The notes: generated by a model from the sequence alone, not told the origin. Shown: positions 45,216 through 54,079, counted from the stretch's first letter. The stretch is DNA of 64,000 bases from DATFDN01 sp963830565 (GCA_963830565.1 CAWHMO010000013.1:1-64000); one strand, 5' to 3'. Translations and numbers: made by a program.

Positions 45216-47105
45216 TCAGAATCCGAACATGTGGTCGAGCGAGAATCCTCCGCCCGCCTGATCGTCCAGCCCGTGATAGCCGAACAGGCGGCAGGTCGGG
45301 TCGCGCACCAGCACATATCCGGTCGGCCCCGCTTCGCGCAGGCGATCGGCGCCGAACACCGCGTGCGGCCAGACCACCGCCGAGCCGGAGCAGGGAATCG
45401 CGATCCGCTCCTCCGCGATCGGGCGTCCCTCGGCATCGTGCAGCACCAGCGCGGTCGAGGAGTGCGCGCGCCAGAAAGCGGAGGCGGGATAGAGCAGCAC
45501 GGCGAAACTTCGCCGGTGCGTGTCGCCGAGGCGGAGGAACAGCCGGGTCGATAGTCCGGGCGGCGGTCCGTTGTAGGATTGCGGCTCGTCCCGGTAGGTC
45601 ATGATCGTATTGAACATGTGCGAGCCGAAGCTCGATTCGGCTGCATGACCCGTTTCGCGATGTTCGTAGCGAAAAATCGCGTGCAGCCACCCGTCGGCCT
45701 CGCCCCCGTCCCGGAAGTCGTAGACCAGCTCGGCGTGACCGGCGGCCAGCGCGCCCAGATCGTCGAGGTCGAATGCCAGGACGTGGTCGCGGGGCAGGCA
45801 GCCGAGGAACCGCTCGGCCTGCTTGCGTCCCGTCTCGTCGAACACATCGAGCCGGATCGGCAGGCTCGTCTGCGTCGTCGCCATGGGCGTGGGCTGGACG
45901 GTGGTACGGAACCGTGCCGGGTCCAGGACCGGAAACGGCAACAGGTAGCCGCGGCCGAGCTCGGTGGGCAGCGACGGAATCACCGGATCGGGGCGCAGAT
46001 CGGCGCGCTCCACATTCACATGCGCGATGCGGGTTCGGCCGCCGCAGACCACCTCGTAGCGCGGGCGTACGACATGCCGCCCGGCAAGCAGCTCGACCTG
46101 CGCCGGCCACCGCACCGCTCCCAGCATCTCGCCGACATCCAGCGCCACCGTGGCGAACGGCCCCACCTCCCGCTCGAACGCCGTCGGACGCTCCGCGCCC
46201 ATGCGGTCGAGCATGATCGTTCCGGAGGGGATCGGCGCCGCGTGACTGTTCTGCAACCATAGGATGACCCGTTCGCCGTCGCGCGGCGCCGGCAGTCCGG
46301 CGTAGCGGTCTGAGGGCCAGGCGTTCGCGTCATGGGTGCAGGACAGCGACGGACCTCCGGCGGTATCGTACGTGTCGAGCGCGTATTTGACGACGTCGTG
46401 GCCGGTCGCGCCAATGACGTGCAAGAACAGCTGGCCGGTGAAGGCGGGCAGCCGGAAGCGGTCGCGCACCGCGCGGCTGTCGATCGCGAACCCGCCCGGT
46501 CCCTCGGGCAAGGTTTCCTCCCAGGTCGCGATCGGGGCCCCGGCGATATCGAACAGCCGCAGCCACAGTCGCACCGCCCTCGCACCGTAGCCGGCCCAGT
46601 AGTTGGCCGAGATCAGTTTGGTCGACAGCCCGTCCTGGTCGCGGAAGAAGGCGAGGTTGGTCGCGAAGTTCAGCCGGTCGAGGTACCGCCCGGGATTGGT
46701 CAGCAGGGGCGGCGGCAGCCGTGCGTCATCGAGTGTGAGGATTTGCGCGCCGCGCGGCAGGAACGGCCCGATCCGCTCGGCGATGCGCGCGGCCTCGAAG
46801 GCGGCGATCAGCACCGAAGCGGCCTCCGAGCGAGGCAGGTCGGTCAGCGGCCGCGCCAGCATCCCGGCCCGCCTCTGCCCCACCGCCTGCACGTCATGAA
46901 CGTACAGCGACGCCACGCCGGGCGCGTCGGGATGGAGCGCGAACAAGGCCTCGGCGATGCCATCGGGATCGTAGAGCGCGACCGGGCCGCCAGCGGCCAG
47001 CTTGCTGTAGAGCCGCGCGATCCCCTCGGCTGCGAGCGGATGGGACAGCGCCTTGTAGAGCACATTGCCGCCGGCGCGCGCATCGAAGGTCTGGATCTGG
47101 AGCAT
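45216..47105 (-). CDS. Conserved hypothetical protein, 629 aa
   Basis: I do not recognise this family. The protein has no signal peptide and no obvious membrane segment. It begins MLQIQTFDARAGGNVLYKAL. The middle and C-terminal parts have many short beta-type stretches, such as RTRIAHVNVERADLRPDPVI and SFAVLLYPASAFWRAHSST. There are repeated 'P-x-L-D-D' and 'RLFLRLGDTHRRS' segments but no standard catalytic motif. Codon use is like the neighbours, so it is probably native. Start 47105 was chosen as the first strong Met after a region that contains tRNA-Leu on the other strand. It is monocistronic between two tRNA genes. Confidence 0.65.
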   Translation of the reverse strand: MLQIQTFDARAGGNVLYKALSHPLAAEGIARLYSKLAAGGPVALYDPDGIAEALFALHPDAPGVASLYVHDVQAVGQRRAGMLARPLTDLPRSEAASVLIAAFEAARIAERIGPFLPRGAQILTLDDARLPPPLLTNPGRYLDRLNFATNLAFFRDQDGLSTKLISANYWAGYGARAVRLWLRLFDIAGAPIATWEETLPEGPGGFAIDSRAVRDRFRLPAFTGQLFLHVIGATGHDVVKYALDTYDTAGGPSLSCTHDANAWPSDRYAGLPAPRDGERVILWLQNSHAAPIPSGTIMLDRMGAERPTAFEREVGPFATVALDVGEMLGAVRWPAQVELLAGRHVVRPRYEVVCGGRTRIAHVNVERADLRPDPVIPSLPTELGRGYLLPFPVLDPARFRTTVQPTPMATTQTSLPIRLDVFDETGRKQAERFLGCLPRDHVLAFDLDDLGALAAGHAELVYDFRDGGEADGWLHAIFRYEHRETGHAAESSFGSHMFNTIMTYRDEPQSYNGPPPGLSTRLFLRLGDTHRRSFAVLLYPASAFWRAHSSTALVLHDAEGRPIAEERIAIPCSGSAVVWPHAVFGADRLREAGPTGYVLVRDPTCRLFGYHGLDDQAGGGFSLDHMFGF

Positions 47106-47166
47106 GGGGCGACAATAGGGACGGGCCGTTCCAATTCCCAGCCACCGGGTTCGCCGAGCAAGGCCG

Positions 47167-47195
47167 TTGACGCCAGGGCGGCGCGCGTCTAAATC
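47167..47195 (+). promoter_or_regulatory. Candidate sigma-70 promoter of tRNA-Leu/rnd
   Basis: TTGACG (47167-47172), a 17-bp spacer, then TAAATC (47190-47195). The expected start of transcription is near 47202, about 32 bp before the tRNA. Five of six -35 bases match the consensus. It would also drive rnd, which starts five bases after the tRNA. Confidence 0.5.
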
Positions 47196-47233
47196 GCGCG
47201 CCTTGGCGGATTGTTCGCGATCCGCTAGCCCCT

Positions 47234-47320
47234 GCCCAGGTGGCGGAATTGGTAGACGCGCAGGTTTCAGGTACCTGTGGCCGCAAGGTCGTGGAAGTTC
47301 GAGTCTTCTCCTGGGCACCA
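47234..47320 (+). tRNA. tRNA-Leu (anticodon CAG)
   Basis: This is an 87-nt class II tRNA with encoded CCA. The acceptor stem GCCCAGG pairs exactly with CCTGGGC. The anticodon stem CAGGT/ACCTG encloses loop TTCAGGT with anticodon CAG, which reads the CTG codon so common in this GC-rich genome. The long variable arm (TGGCCGCAAGGTCGTGG region) is typical of leucine tRNAs. T-arm AGTTCGAGTCT is standard. Confidence 0.95.
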
Positions 47321-47325
47321 CTGAG

Positions 47326-47979
47326 ATGAGCGCCACCCAGTTCATGCCCGGCGCCACCATCCATATCCATCGCGACGATCTGCCCGAAAGCATCGGGCTC
47401 GGGCCCGTGGTGGCGGTGGATACCGAGACCATGGGGCTCAATCCGCACCGTGATCGGCTATGCCTGGTGCAGCTCTCCTCGGGGGACGGGGTGGCGCATC
47501 TGGTGCAGATCCGCCCTCGATTGTTGGGTGGGCGGGGCTATGACTGCCCGAACTTGACACGCCTCCTGGCGGATCGCGCGACGGTCAAGCTGATGCACTT
47601 CGCGCGCTTCGACGTGGCGGTGTTGCAGCATAGTCTCGGCATCGAGGTGGCTCCCGTCCGCTGCACCAAGATCGCCGCCAAGCTGGTCCGCACCTTCACC
47701 GACCGGCACGGGCTGCGCGATCTCTGCCGCGAGTTGCTGGGAATCGAGATCAGCAAGCAGCAGCAGACCTCCGACTGGGGTGCGCCAGAGCTTTCGGCCG
47801 AGCAACTCGCTTATGCCGCCTCCGACGTGCTGCACCTGCACGCGCTCTGGGCGCGGCTGGACGCGCTGCTCGTGCGCGAGGGACGGCGCGAGCTGGCCGA
47901 GGCGTGCTTCGCCTTCCTGCCGGCCCGCGCCCGGCTCGACCTGCTGGGCTATGAGGACCCGGATATCTTCGCGCATTAA
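47326..47979 (+). CDS. rnd: Ribonuclease D-like 3'-5' exonuclease
   Basis: This is a 217-aa single-domain DEDDy exonuclease. Exo I reads VVAVDTETMGLNP near residue 27, Exo II LMHFARFDVAVLQ near residue 90, Exo III YAASDVLHLHALW near residue 162. The HRDC domain of E. coli RNase D is missing, as is common in alphaproteobacteria. RNase D trims tRNA 3' ends. Its ATG is five bases after the tRNA-Leu CCA, so it must share that transcript or be nearly leaderless. A second in-frame ATG (47344) could also serve. Confidence 0.88.
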   Translation: MSATQFMPGATIHIHRDDLPESIGLGPVVAVDTETMGLNPHRDRLCLVQLSSGDGVAHLVQIRPRLLGGRGYDCPNLTRLLADRATVKLMHFARFDVAVLQHSLGIEVAPVRCTKIAAKLVRTFTDRHGLRDLCRELLGIEISKQQQTSDWGAPELSAEQLAYAASDVLHLHALWARLDALLVREGRRELAEACFAFLPARARLDLLGYEDPDIFAH

Positions 47980-48081
47980 CCATTCGTTCAGATTGGCATG
48001 GTTTTTGTTCGTGTTGCTCTCCCGATTGACCCGACCCGTTCCGCTGGCCTAAGCCAGGGTTTGAAGGGGGACCAGAAGCCG

Positions 48082-49065
48082 ATGCCTGCCGCGCTCGCCA
48101 CCGTGTGCGCCGATCTGGATGTTGCGCGCGCCGTCCTCGGCACCGAGGCGCGGGGGTTACGGGCGCTTGCCGTCGCTCTGGACGATGGGTTTACCCATGC
48201 CGTGGAACTGCTGGCCGGCGCGTCCGGCCGGATCGTCGTCTCGGGCATGGGCAAGTCGGGTCATGTCGCCCGCAAGGTCGCCGCGACGCTTGCCTCCACC
48301 GGCACGCCGGCCTTGTTCGTGCATCCGGCGGAGGCGTCGCACGGCGATCTGGGCATGGTCGTCGATGGCGACGTCGTGCTCGTGCTCTCCAACTCCGGCG
48401 AGACGCCGGAGCTCGCCGACATCGTGGCTCATGCGCGCCGCTTCGCCCTGCCGATCGTGGCCGTGACGGCTCGCCGCGACTCGGCGCTCGCGACCGCCGC
48501 CGACGCGGTGCTGCTGCTTCCCCAGGCCGCCGAGGCATGCCCGATGGGGCTCGCGCCCACCACGAGCACGGTGATGCAGATGGCGCTGGGCGATGCCCTG
48601 GCGGTGGCGCTGCTCACGAGACGCGGCTTCACCGCCGCCGATTTCGGCCGGTTCCATCCGGGCGGGCGACTGGGTGCACGGCTGCGGCGCGTCGGCGATC
48701 TGATGCACGCCGGAGAGGAGGTGCCGCTGGCGCCTCCCGACCTGCCAATGCACCAGGCGCTGCTGCGCATGACGGAAAAGCGGTTCGGCTGCCTCGGCGT
48801 GGTGGAGGCCTCCGGGCGATTGGTTGGGATCGTCACCGACGGCGACCTGCGCCGCCATATGGGACCCGACCTGCTCGCTCGGCTGGTCGGGGAGATCATG
48901 ACGCCGGACCCGCGCACCATCTTGGCCGACGCGCTCGCCGCGGAGGCGCTGTATGCCATGAACGCACGTGATCGGCCGATCACGGCCCTGTTCGCGGTGG
49001 ACCGCGATCATCGGCCGGTGGGCATCCTGCACGTCCACGACCTGCTGCGCGCCGGCGTGGCATGA
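48082..49065 (+). CDS. kdsD: Arabinose-5-phosphate isomerase (KdsD/KpsF type)
   Basis: This 327-aa enzyme interconverts ribulose-5-phosphate and arabinose-5-phosphate for Kdo synthesis. An N-terminal SIS domain contains GRIVVSGMGKSGHVARKVA, ALFVHPAEASHGDLGM and VLVLSNSGETPELADIVAHA. Two C-terminal CBS repeats follow (LGVVEASGRLVGIVTDGDLR; ALFAVDRDHRPVGILHVHD). GGGGGACC lies upstream of ATG 48082. It overlaps lptC by four bases and heads the kdsD-lptCAB-rpoN-hpf block, so LPS precursor synthesis and LPS export are co-transcribed. Confidence 0.93.
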   Translation: MPAALATVCADLDVARAVLGTEARGLRALAVALDDGFTHAVELLAGASGRIVVSGMGKSGHVARKVAATLASTGTPALFVHPAEASHGDLGMVVDGDVVLVLSNSGETPELADIVAHARRFALPIVAVTARRDSALATAADAVLLLPQAAEACPMGLAPTTSTVMQMALGDALAVALLTRRGFTAADFGRFHPGGRLGARLRRVGDLMHAGEEVPLAPPDLPMHQALLRMTEKRFGCLGVVEASGRLVGIVTDGDLRRHMGPDLLARLVGEIMTPDPRTILADALAAEALYAMNARDRPITALFAVDRDHRPVGILHVHDLLRAGVA

Positions 49066-49737
49066 GCCTCGCCCCACTCCCGAAGACGCGGCGCCCCGAG
49101 CGAATGGGTACGGGCTTGCCCGCCCGCGCCCGCCGGCTGCCCTCACCGCGCGGGCTCGCGCGCCGGCGGATGATGATTTGCGGAGCCAAGCTGGCCTTGC
49201 CGGCGTTGGCCCTGGCGCTGCTGGCAAGCCTGGCGATCTGGCCGGAGTTGCAGCGCGAGGTCGGGCGCGCACAGGCCGAGGCGCAATCATTAGCAAAGGT
49301 GCAGGGCGCAACGGTCAAGGGTGCGCGCTACCGCAGCATCGACGAGCGCGGCCGGCCCTATACCCTCACCGCCTCCACCGCGCGGCAGGCGGGCGAGAAC
49401 CGGGTGGATCTCACCGACCCCAAAGGCGATCTCACTCTGCAGAACGGCACCTGGCTGATGCTGCAGGCCCGCCAGGGCGTGTATCGCCGGCGCGACAATG
49501 CGCTCGACCTGTCGCGCGACGTGACGCTTTATCGCGATGACGGGACCACGATGACCACCGCCAGCGCCGCGCTGGATCTGAAAAGCGGCGCGGCCGCCGG
49601 CGCGGAACCGGTCCACGCCGAGGGGCCGTTCGGTCGCTTGGACGCAGCGGGCGGTTTCACGGCGACCGACAAGGGCGAGCAGAATTCTGTTTGCCGGCCC
49701 GGCGCATCTTCTGCTCAACGGCGCCGACGGGCCATGA
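49062..49737 (+). CDS. lptC: LPS export membrane protein LptC, one +1 frameshift near the end
   Basis: LptC is the bitopic inner-membrane protein that receives LPS from LptBFG and passes it to LptA. An N-terminal anchor (LALPALALALLASLAIWPEL) precedes the beta-jellyroll domain (VKGARYRSIDERGRPYTLTA, GDLTLQNGTWLMLQARQGVY). At 49690 the frame must skip one base (AA in CAGAATTCTG) to reach the family C-terminus ILFAGPAHLLLNGADGP and the TGA at 49735. With that repair it is 224 aa and overlaps lptA by four bases, as expected. As written, frame 0 runs on into lptA and would give a fused 569-aa product. Confidence 0.85.
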
Positions 49738-50771
49738 GGGGAAGGCTATGTCGCTCGATCCTGGCAGGCATCCTCGGCGCTGCGCTGCCGTGCCTCGCCT
49801 CGGCTTCGGCCGGCGCGCAGGGAATCGATTTTTCGCATGGCGGGCCGGTTGCCATCACCTCGCGCGACGGCATCGAGTGGCTGCAGCAGCAGCACAAGGT
49901 GATCGCGACCGGCGACGCGCGGGCGGTGCGCCAGAACGTCACCGTCACCGCCGACCGGCTGGTGGCCTTCTACCGCAAAAAGCAGGGCGCGACGTCCCAG
50001 ACCGCCGCCGCACCGCCAGCGGGCGGCACCCAACTCGGCACGAAAGCCGCCGCCAACGGGCCTTTGGATGTAACCGGCACGGACGAGGGCGGCAACGAGA
50101 TCTACCGGTTGGAGGCTGAAGGCCATGTGGTCATCGTCACGCCGACCGATCGAGCGCAGGGCGACAAGGCCGTGTACGACCTCGATCGCGCAGTGATGGT
50201 CATGACCGGCGGCGACCTTCGCCTGACCACGCCCAACGACGTGCTGACGGCTCGCGACGATCTGGAATACTGGTCGGCCAGGCACATGGCGGTGGCGCGG
50301 GGCGACGCCGTGGTCATCACCAAGGATCAGCGACGCATCGCGGCCGATGTGCTGGTGGCCTACACCAGCGGCCAGGATGCGGCAAACCCGCAGCCGGTAT
50401 CCCAGACTCAGACTGACGGCGACCCGCTGGGCGCGACCGGCAAGCTACAGAAAGTGGAGGCGTTCGGCCACGTCGTGGTGAGCACGCCGACCGACGTCGT
50501 CACCGGCGGGCGCGGGGTGTATGTGCCCGATACCGGCATCGCCGTGCTGGTCGATCATGTGCGGATCACGCGGGGACAGAACCAACTGGAAGGGTCGGAG
50601 GCGGAGGTGAACCTGAAATCCGGCGTCTCGCGCCTGATCGCCGCGCGCCGCGGCCGGGTGGAGGGCCTGATCGTGCCAAACCAGGCGCAAGGCGATTTGC
50701 CGCAGCCTTCGCCCGCTACTGGTGCGAAAGCCCCTGCTGGACCGGCGCATGGCACGGGGGCGAAGCGATGA
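49734..50771 (+). CDS. lptA: LPS transport periplasmic protein LptA
   Basis: This is a 345-aa protein with a clear Sec signal peptide (CRSILAGILGAALPCLASAS, cleavage near AGAQ). OstA-type beta-jellyroll repeats follow: DGIEWLQQQHKVIATGDARA, YRLEAEGHVVIVTPTDRAQG, AFGHVVVSTPTDVVTG. It forms the periplasmic bridge from LptC to LptD. At 345 aa it is longer than the E. coli protein (185 aa), with a second OstA segment and a Pro/Ala tail. ATG 49734 was chosen because it sits at the ATGA overlap with the repaired lptC stop and begins the signal peptide. Confidence 0.9.
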   Translation: MRGRLCRSILAGILGAALPCLASASAGAQGIDFSHGGPVAITSRDGIEWLQQQHKVIATGDARAVRQNVTVTADRLVAFYRKKQGATSQTAAAPPAGGTQLGTKAAANGPLDVTGTDEGGNEIYRLEAEGHVVIVTPTDRAQGDKAVYDLDRAVMVMTGGDLRLTTPNDVLTARDDLEYWSARHMAVARGDAVVITKDQRRIAADVLVAYTSGQDAANPQPVSQTQTDGDPLGATGKLQKVEAFGHVVVSTPTDVVTGGRGVYVPDTGIAVLVDHVRITRGQNQLEGSEAEVNLKSGVSRLIAARRGRVEGLIVPNQAQGDLPQPSPATGAKAPAGPAHGTGAKR

Positions 50772-51532
50772 GCGTCATGCGTGAAGGCGGGTTGCGCGTG
50801 GTAGCCGGCGCCGGTGGCCTGGTCGCGGGCGGGCTGGGCAAGACCTACAACAAGCGCCCGGTGGTGCGGAACGTGACCCTGACGTTGCGCCGCGGCGAGG
50901 CGGTGGGACTGCTTGGCCCCAATGGGGCCGGCAAGACGACGACCTTTTATATGATCGTCGGCCTAGTGCGCCCGGACACCGGGTCGATCAGGCTGGACGG
51001 CGCCGACATCACGCAGTTGCCGATGTATCGCCGCGCCCGCCTTGGCGTCGGCTATCTGCCGCAGGAGGCGAGCGTCTTCCGCGGCCTGAACGTGGAGCGC
51101 AACATCATGGCCGCGCTCGAGGTCGTGGAGCCCGACCGGGACCGGCGCGACCAGATGCTGGACGAACTCCTGGCCGAGTTCGGTATCGGCCATTTGCGGC
51201 GTACGCCGGCGCTCGCGCTGTCTGGCGGAGAGCGGCGGCGCGTCGAGATTGCCCGCGCGCTCGCCACCCAGCCCGCCTACATCCTACTCGATGAGCCGCT
51301 GGCTGGCATCGATCCAATCGCGGTGAGCGAGATCCGGGACCTCGTCTCGCACCTGAAGGATCGCGGCATCGGCGTGCTCATCACCGACCACAACGTGCGT
51401 GAAACGCTGGAGATCATTGACCGCGCCTATATTATGCACGACGGCCAGGTGCTGATGGAGGGACGCCCGAACGAAGTCGTGGCCCATGAGGGCGTTCGCC
51501 GCGTCTATCTGGGCGAGCGCTTCAGCCTCTAA
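50768..51532 (+). CDS. lptB: LPS export ABC transporter ATP-binding protein LptB
   Basis: This is a 254-aa ABC ATPase. Walker A GPNGAGKTTTFYMIVGLVRP near residue 58, YLPQEASVFRGLNVERNI, signature LSGGERRRVEIARAL and Walker B YILLDEPLAGIDPIAV are all exact LptB hallmarks. LptB powers extraction of LPS with LptFG (not in the window). It overlaps lptA by four bases, and rpoN starts 20 bp after its stop. Confidence 0.96.
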   Translation: MSVMREGGLRVVAGAGGLVAGGLGKTYNKRPVVRNVTLTLRRGEAVGLLGPNGAGKTTTFYMIVGLVRPDTGSIRLDGADITQLPMYRRARLGVGYLPQEASVFRGLNVERNIMAALEVVEPDRDRRDQMLDELLAEFGIGHLRRTPALALSGGERRRVEIARALATQPAYILLDEPLAGIDPIAVSEIRDLVSHLKDRGIGVLITDHNVRETLEIIDRAYIMHDGQVLMEGRPNEVVAHEGVRRVYLGERFSL

Positions 51533-51552
51533 CCGCAGCCAGAACTCCGCGC

Positions 51553-53043
51553 ATGGCGATCGGCCCGCGCCTCGATCTTCGGCAGAGCCAATCGCTGGTG
51601 ATGACCCCGCAACTGCGGCAGGCCATCAAGCTGCTGCAGTATTCCAACCTGGAAGTCATCGCCTTCGTCGATCAGGAACTGGAACGCAATCCCCTCCTGG
51701 AGCGCGACGACGCGGGGGATGGGCCGGCGGGCGAACAGGCGGCGATCGACCAGCGCCCCGCGCGGGCCGAGCGGGAACCCGATGTCGCGGAGATGGCGCG
51801 ATCCGAGACGCTGCCGGACAGGCGCGCCGAACCGCTGGATGCCGAGCACGCCGAGCCCTACGACCCAGGCGGCCCGTCCGATGGGCAGAGCTTCGACCGA
51901 CGTGGCGGGGCGCGCGACTTCGAGTCCGACGAGCGCGGCATCGACGACATCCCTGAGTCGCGCCGACCACTGCGCGAGCATCTGGGGGAGCAACTCCGTC
52001 TTGGCCTCCGCGACCCCGTGGAGCGCATGATCGGAGCGCATCTGATCGCGCTGCTCTGCCCCGCTGGGCGGCTGACCGCCGCGCCGGAGGCAGTGGCCGC
52101 GGCGATGGGCGTGCCGCTCGGGAGGGTCGAGGCGGTGCGCGCGCGCATGATGCGCTTCGACCCGCCCGGCCTGTTCGCGCGCGATTTGAGGGAGTGCCTG
52201 GCCGCGCAGCTGGCGGATCGCAACCGGCTCGATCCGGCGATGCAGGCGCTGCTCGATCACCTCGATCTGTTGGCGAGGCGCGAGCTGCGGCGGCTCATGG
52301 AAGTTTGCGGCGTCGATGCCGAGGACATGGCGGAGATGATCGCCGAGATCCGCGCCCTTGATCCCAAGCCGGCGGCGAGTTGGGAGAGCGAGCCGGTGCG
52401 GGCGGTGATTCCCGACATCCTGATGCGCGCCTCAGCCGAGGGGGGATGGCTTCTGGAGATGAACCCGGAGACGCTGCCGCGAGTGTTGGTGAACCAGCGC
52501 TTCTTCGCGCGAATTGCGCCCCGTGCGGCCAAGGAGGAGCGCGGCTTCCTTGCCGAACAGCTAGCCAGCGCCAACTGGCTGGTCAAATCCCTGCAGCAGC
52601 GCACCCAGACGATCCTCAAGGTCGCAGTCGAGATCATGCGCCGGCAGGACGGCTTCCTGCGCCACGGGATCGAGCATCTTCGGCCGCTGATCCTGCGCGA
52701 CATCGCCGAGTCCGTGGAGCTGCACGAGAGCACAGTCAGCCGGGTAACGGCGAACAAGTACATCGCCACGCCTCGCGGTCTATTCGAGCTGAAGTATTTC
52801 TTCACCACGGCGATCGCGGGCACCGATGGCGGAATGGCGCACAGCGCGGAGGCGGTGCGGCATCGGATCCGGGCGCTGATCCTGGCCGAGCACCCAGATC
52901 GCGTGCTGTCCGATGAGGCTCTCGTTGAGGTCCTGCAGGGGGAAGGCGTGGACATCGCCCGCCGGACCGTGGCCAAATACCGTGAAGCGCTGCGCATCCC
53001 CAACTCGACGCAGCGCAAGAGGGAGAAAGCGGTGCCGGCCTGA
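51553..53043 (+). CDS. rpoN: RNA polymerase sigma-54 factor
   Basis: This is 496 aa. Region I is the Gln/Leu-rich activator-responsive segment (RQSQSLVMTPQLRQAIKLLQ). A variable acidic Region II follows. The core-binding domain includes ANWLVKSLQQRTQTILKVA and ESTVSRVTANKYIATPRGLF (the -12/-24 recognition helix-turn-helix). The C-terminus has the RpoN box ARRTVAKYRE, which reads the -24 element. The gene order after lptB and before hpf is the standard proteobacterial arrangement. No clear -24/-12 promoter was found in the window by eye. Confidence 0.96.
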   Translation: MAIGPRLDLRQSQSLVMTPQLRQAIKLLQYSNLEVIAFVDQELERNPLLERDDAGDGPAGEQAAIDQRPARAEREPDVAEMARSETLPDRRAEPLDAEHAEPYDPGGPSDGQSFDRRGGARDFESDERGIDDIPESRRPLREHLGEQLRLGLRDPVERMIGAHLIALLCPAGRLTAAPEAVAAAMGVPLGRVEAVRARMMRFDPPGLFARDLRECLAAQLADRNRLDPAMQALLDHLDLLARRELRRLMEVCGVDAEDMAEMIAEIRALDPKPAASWESEPVRAVIPDILMRASAEGGWLLEMNPETLPRVLVNQRFFARIAPRAAKEERGFLAEQLASANWLVKSLQQRTQTILKVAVEIMRRQDGFLRHGIEHLRPLILRDIAESVELHESTVSRVTANKYIATPRGLFELKYFFTTAIAGTDGGMAHSAEAVRHRIRALILAEHPDRVLSDEALVEVLQGEGVDIARRTVAKYREALRIPNSTQRKREKAVPA

Positions 53044-53089
53044 CGTGCCCCATCAGCCCGCCGGGCGGGGGCCGACCTCGGAGGGTCTG

Positions 53090-53686
53090 ATGGAGATCAA
53101 GGTTTCCGGCAAGCAGGTCGATCTGTCCGACGCGCTGCGCACGCGCGTCGAGATGCACCTGGAGGGCATCGCCCGAAAGTATTTCGACCGCGCGCTGGAC
53201 GCCCAGGTTACGTTCAGCCGCGCGCGCAGCTTCTTCACCTGCGACATCAACCTCCATGCCGGCCGCGGACTCAGCCTTCGTGGCGAGGGTGAGGCGGCCG
53301 ACGCGCCCACTGCCTTCGACGATGCCGCCGAGCACATCGCCAAGCGGCTTCGCCGTTACCGGCGCCGGGTGAACGAGCACGCCCGCGACATCGCCAACCG
53401 TGCCCGTCCCGAGGCGGCCCGGCAATACATCCTACGCCAGGAGGGCGACGGTGCGGGCGAGCCGGGAACTCCGGGCGAGGAGGTCGCCGCCTTCGCCACC
53501 GTGATCGCCGAGCAGGCGACCGAAATCAGCCGCCTGTCGGTCGGTGAGGCAGTGATGCGGATGGATCTGGCCGATCAATTGGTGCTGATGTTCCGCAACA
53601 GCGCGACCGGCGAACTGAACGTGATCTATCGCCGCACGGACGGCAATATCGGCTGGATCGATGCTGGCGAACCGCGGGCCGGATAG
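53090..53686 (+). CDS. hpf: Ribosome hibernation promoting factor, long form
   Basis: This is a 198-aa protein. The N-terminal S30AE domain (MEIKVSGKQVDLSDALRTRV, THE segment KYFDRALDAQVTFSRARSF) binds the 30S subunit. The C-terminal dimerisation domain (about 140-190: RLSVGEAVMRMDLADQLVLM, VIYRRTDGNIGWID) marks it as the long form that makes 100S dimers. GGAGGG lies seven bases before ATG 53090. It follows rpoN by 46 bp, the usual linkage. Confidence 0.92.
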   Translation: MEIKVSGKQVDLSDALRTRVEMHLEGIARKYFDRALDAQVTFSRARSFFTCDINLHAGRGLSLRGEGEAADAPTAFDDAAEHIAKRLRRYRRRVNEHARDIANRARPEAARQYILRQEGDGAGEPGTPGEEVAAFATVIAEQATEISRLSVGEAVMRMDLADQLVLMFRNSATGELNVIYRRTDGNIGWIDAGEPRAG

Positions 53687-53833
53687 GCCCGATTCGGGGG
53701 CCGAAGTCTTGACCCGGCTGCGACGCTTGCGCATTGTTCGACACCAATCGCCCTTTGTCCTTACTCATGCCGCCATGCCGCGAAGGCGGCCATCCAGGCC
53801 CGCGTGCATCATGTTTCGTGCCGTCCGCCCTGG

Positions 53834-53855
53834 ATTCCCGCTCCCCTGCGGGAAT
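53834..53855. repeat. ATTCCCGC/GCGGGAAT hairpin repeat
   Basis: Perfect 8-bp arms (53834-53841 and 53848-53855) surround a TCCCCT loop, followed by GACGG. This 'GGATTCCCGC...GCGGGAATGACGG' element is a common dispersed intergenic hairpin in proteobacteria. It lies between hpf and rpmG and could end the hpf transcript or be a mobile non-coding element. Confidence 0.6.
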
Positions 53856-53856
53856 G

Positions 53857-53879
53857 ACGGAGACAGGTCAGGAATCAGG
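53857..53879 (+). repeat. Dispersed short repeat, copy 2
   Basis: The 23 bp match copy 1 at 871-894 apart from one base. The repeat directly follows the ATTCCCGC hairpin, so the hairpin plus this tail may be one repeat unit of which only the tail is kept at 871. Confidence 0.45.
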
Positions 53880-53911
53880 GCTGCTAAAACAGGCGCACTA
53901 AGGAAAATGCG

Positions 53912-54079
53912 ATGGCAAAGGCGAACACAGTCCAGATCAAGCTCGTATCCACTGCGGATACCGGGTATTTCTATGTGACCAAGAAGAACGCCCGCGCTCA
54001 GACCAATAAGCTCGAGCTCAAGAAATACGATCCGGTCGCCCGCAAGCACGTCTTGTTCCGCGAGGCCAAGATCAAGTAG
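53912..54079 (+). CDS. rpmG: 50S ribosomal protein L33
   Basis: This is a 55-aa ribosomal protein. It reads MAKANTVQIKLVSTADTGYF, then YVTKKNARAQTNKLELKKYD, ending HVLFREAKIK. The zinc-ribbon cysteines found in some L33 proteins are absent, so this is the Cys-minus form. AAGGA lies 9 bp before the ATG. It converges on pleD, with only 10 bp between the stops. Confidence 0.95.
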   Translation: MAKANTVQIKLVSTADTGYFYVTKKNARAQTNKLELKKYDPVARKHVLFREAKIK

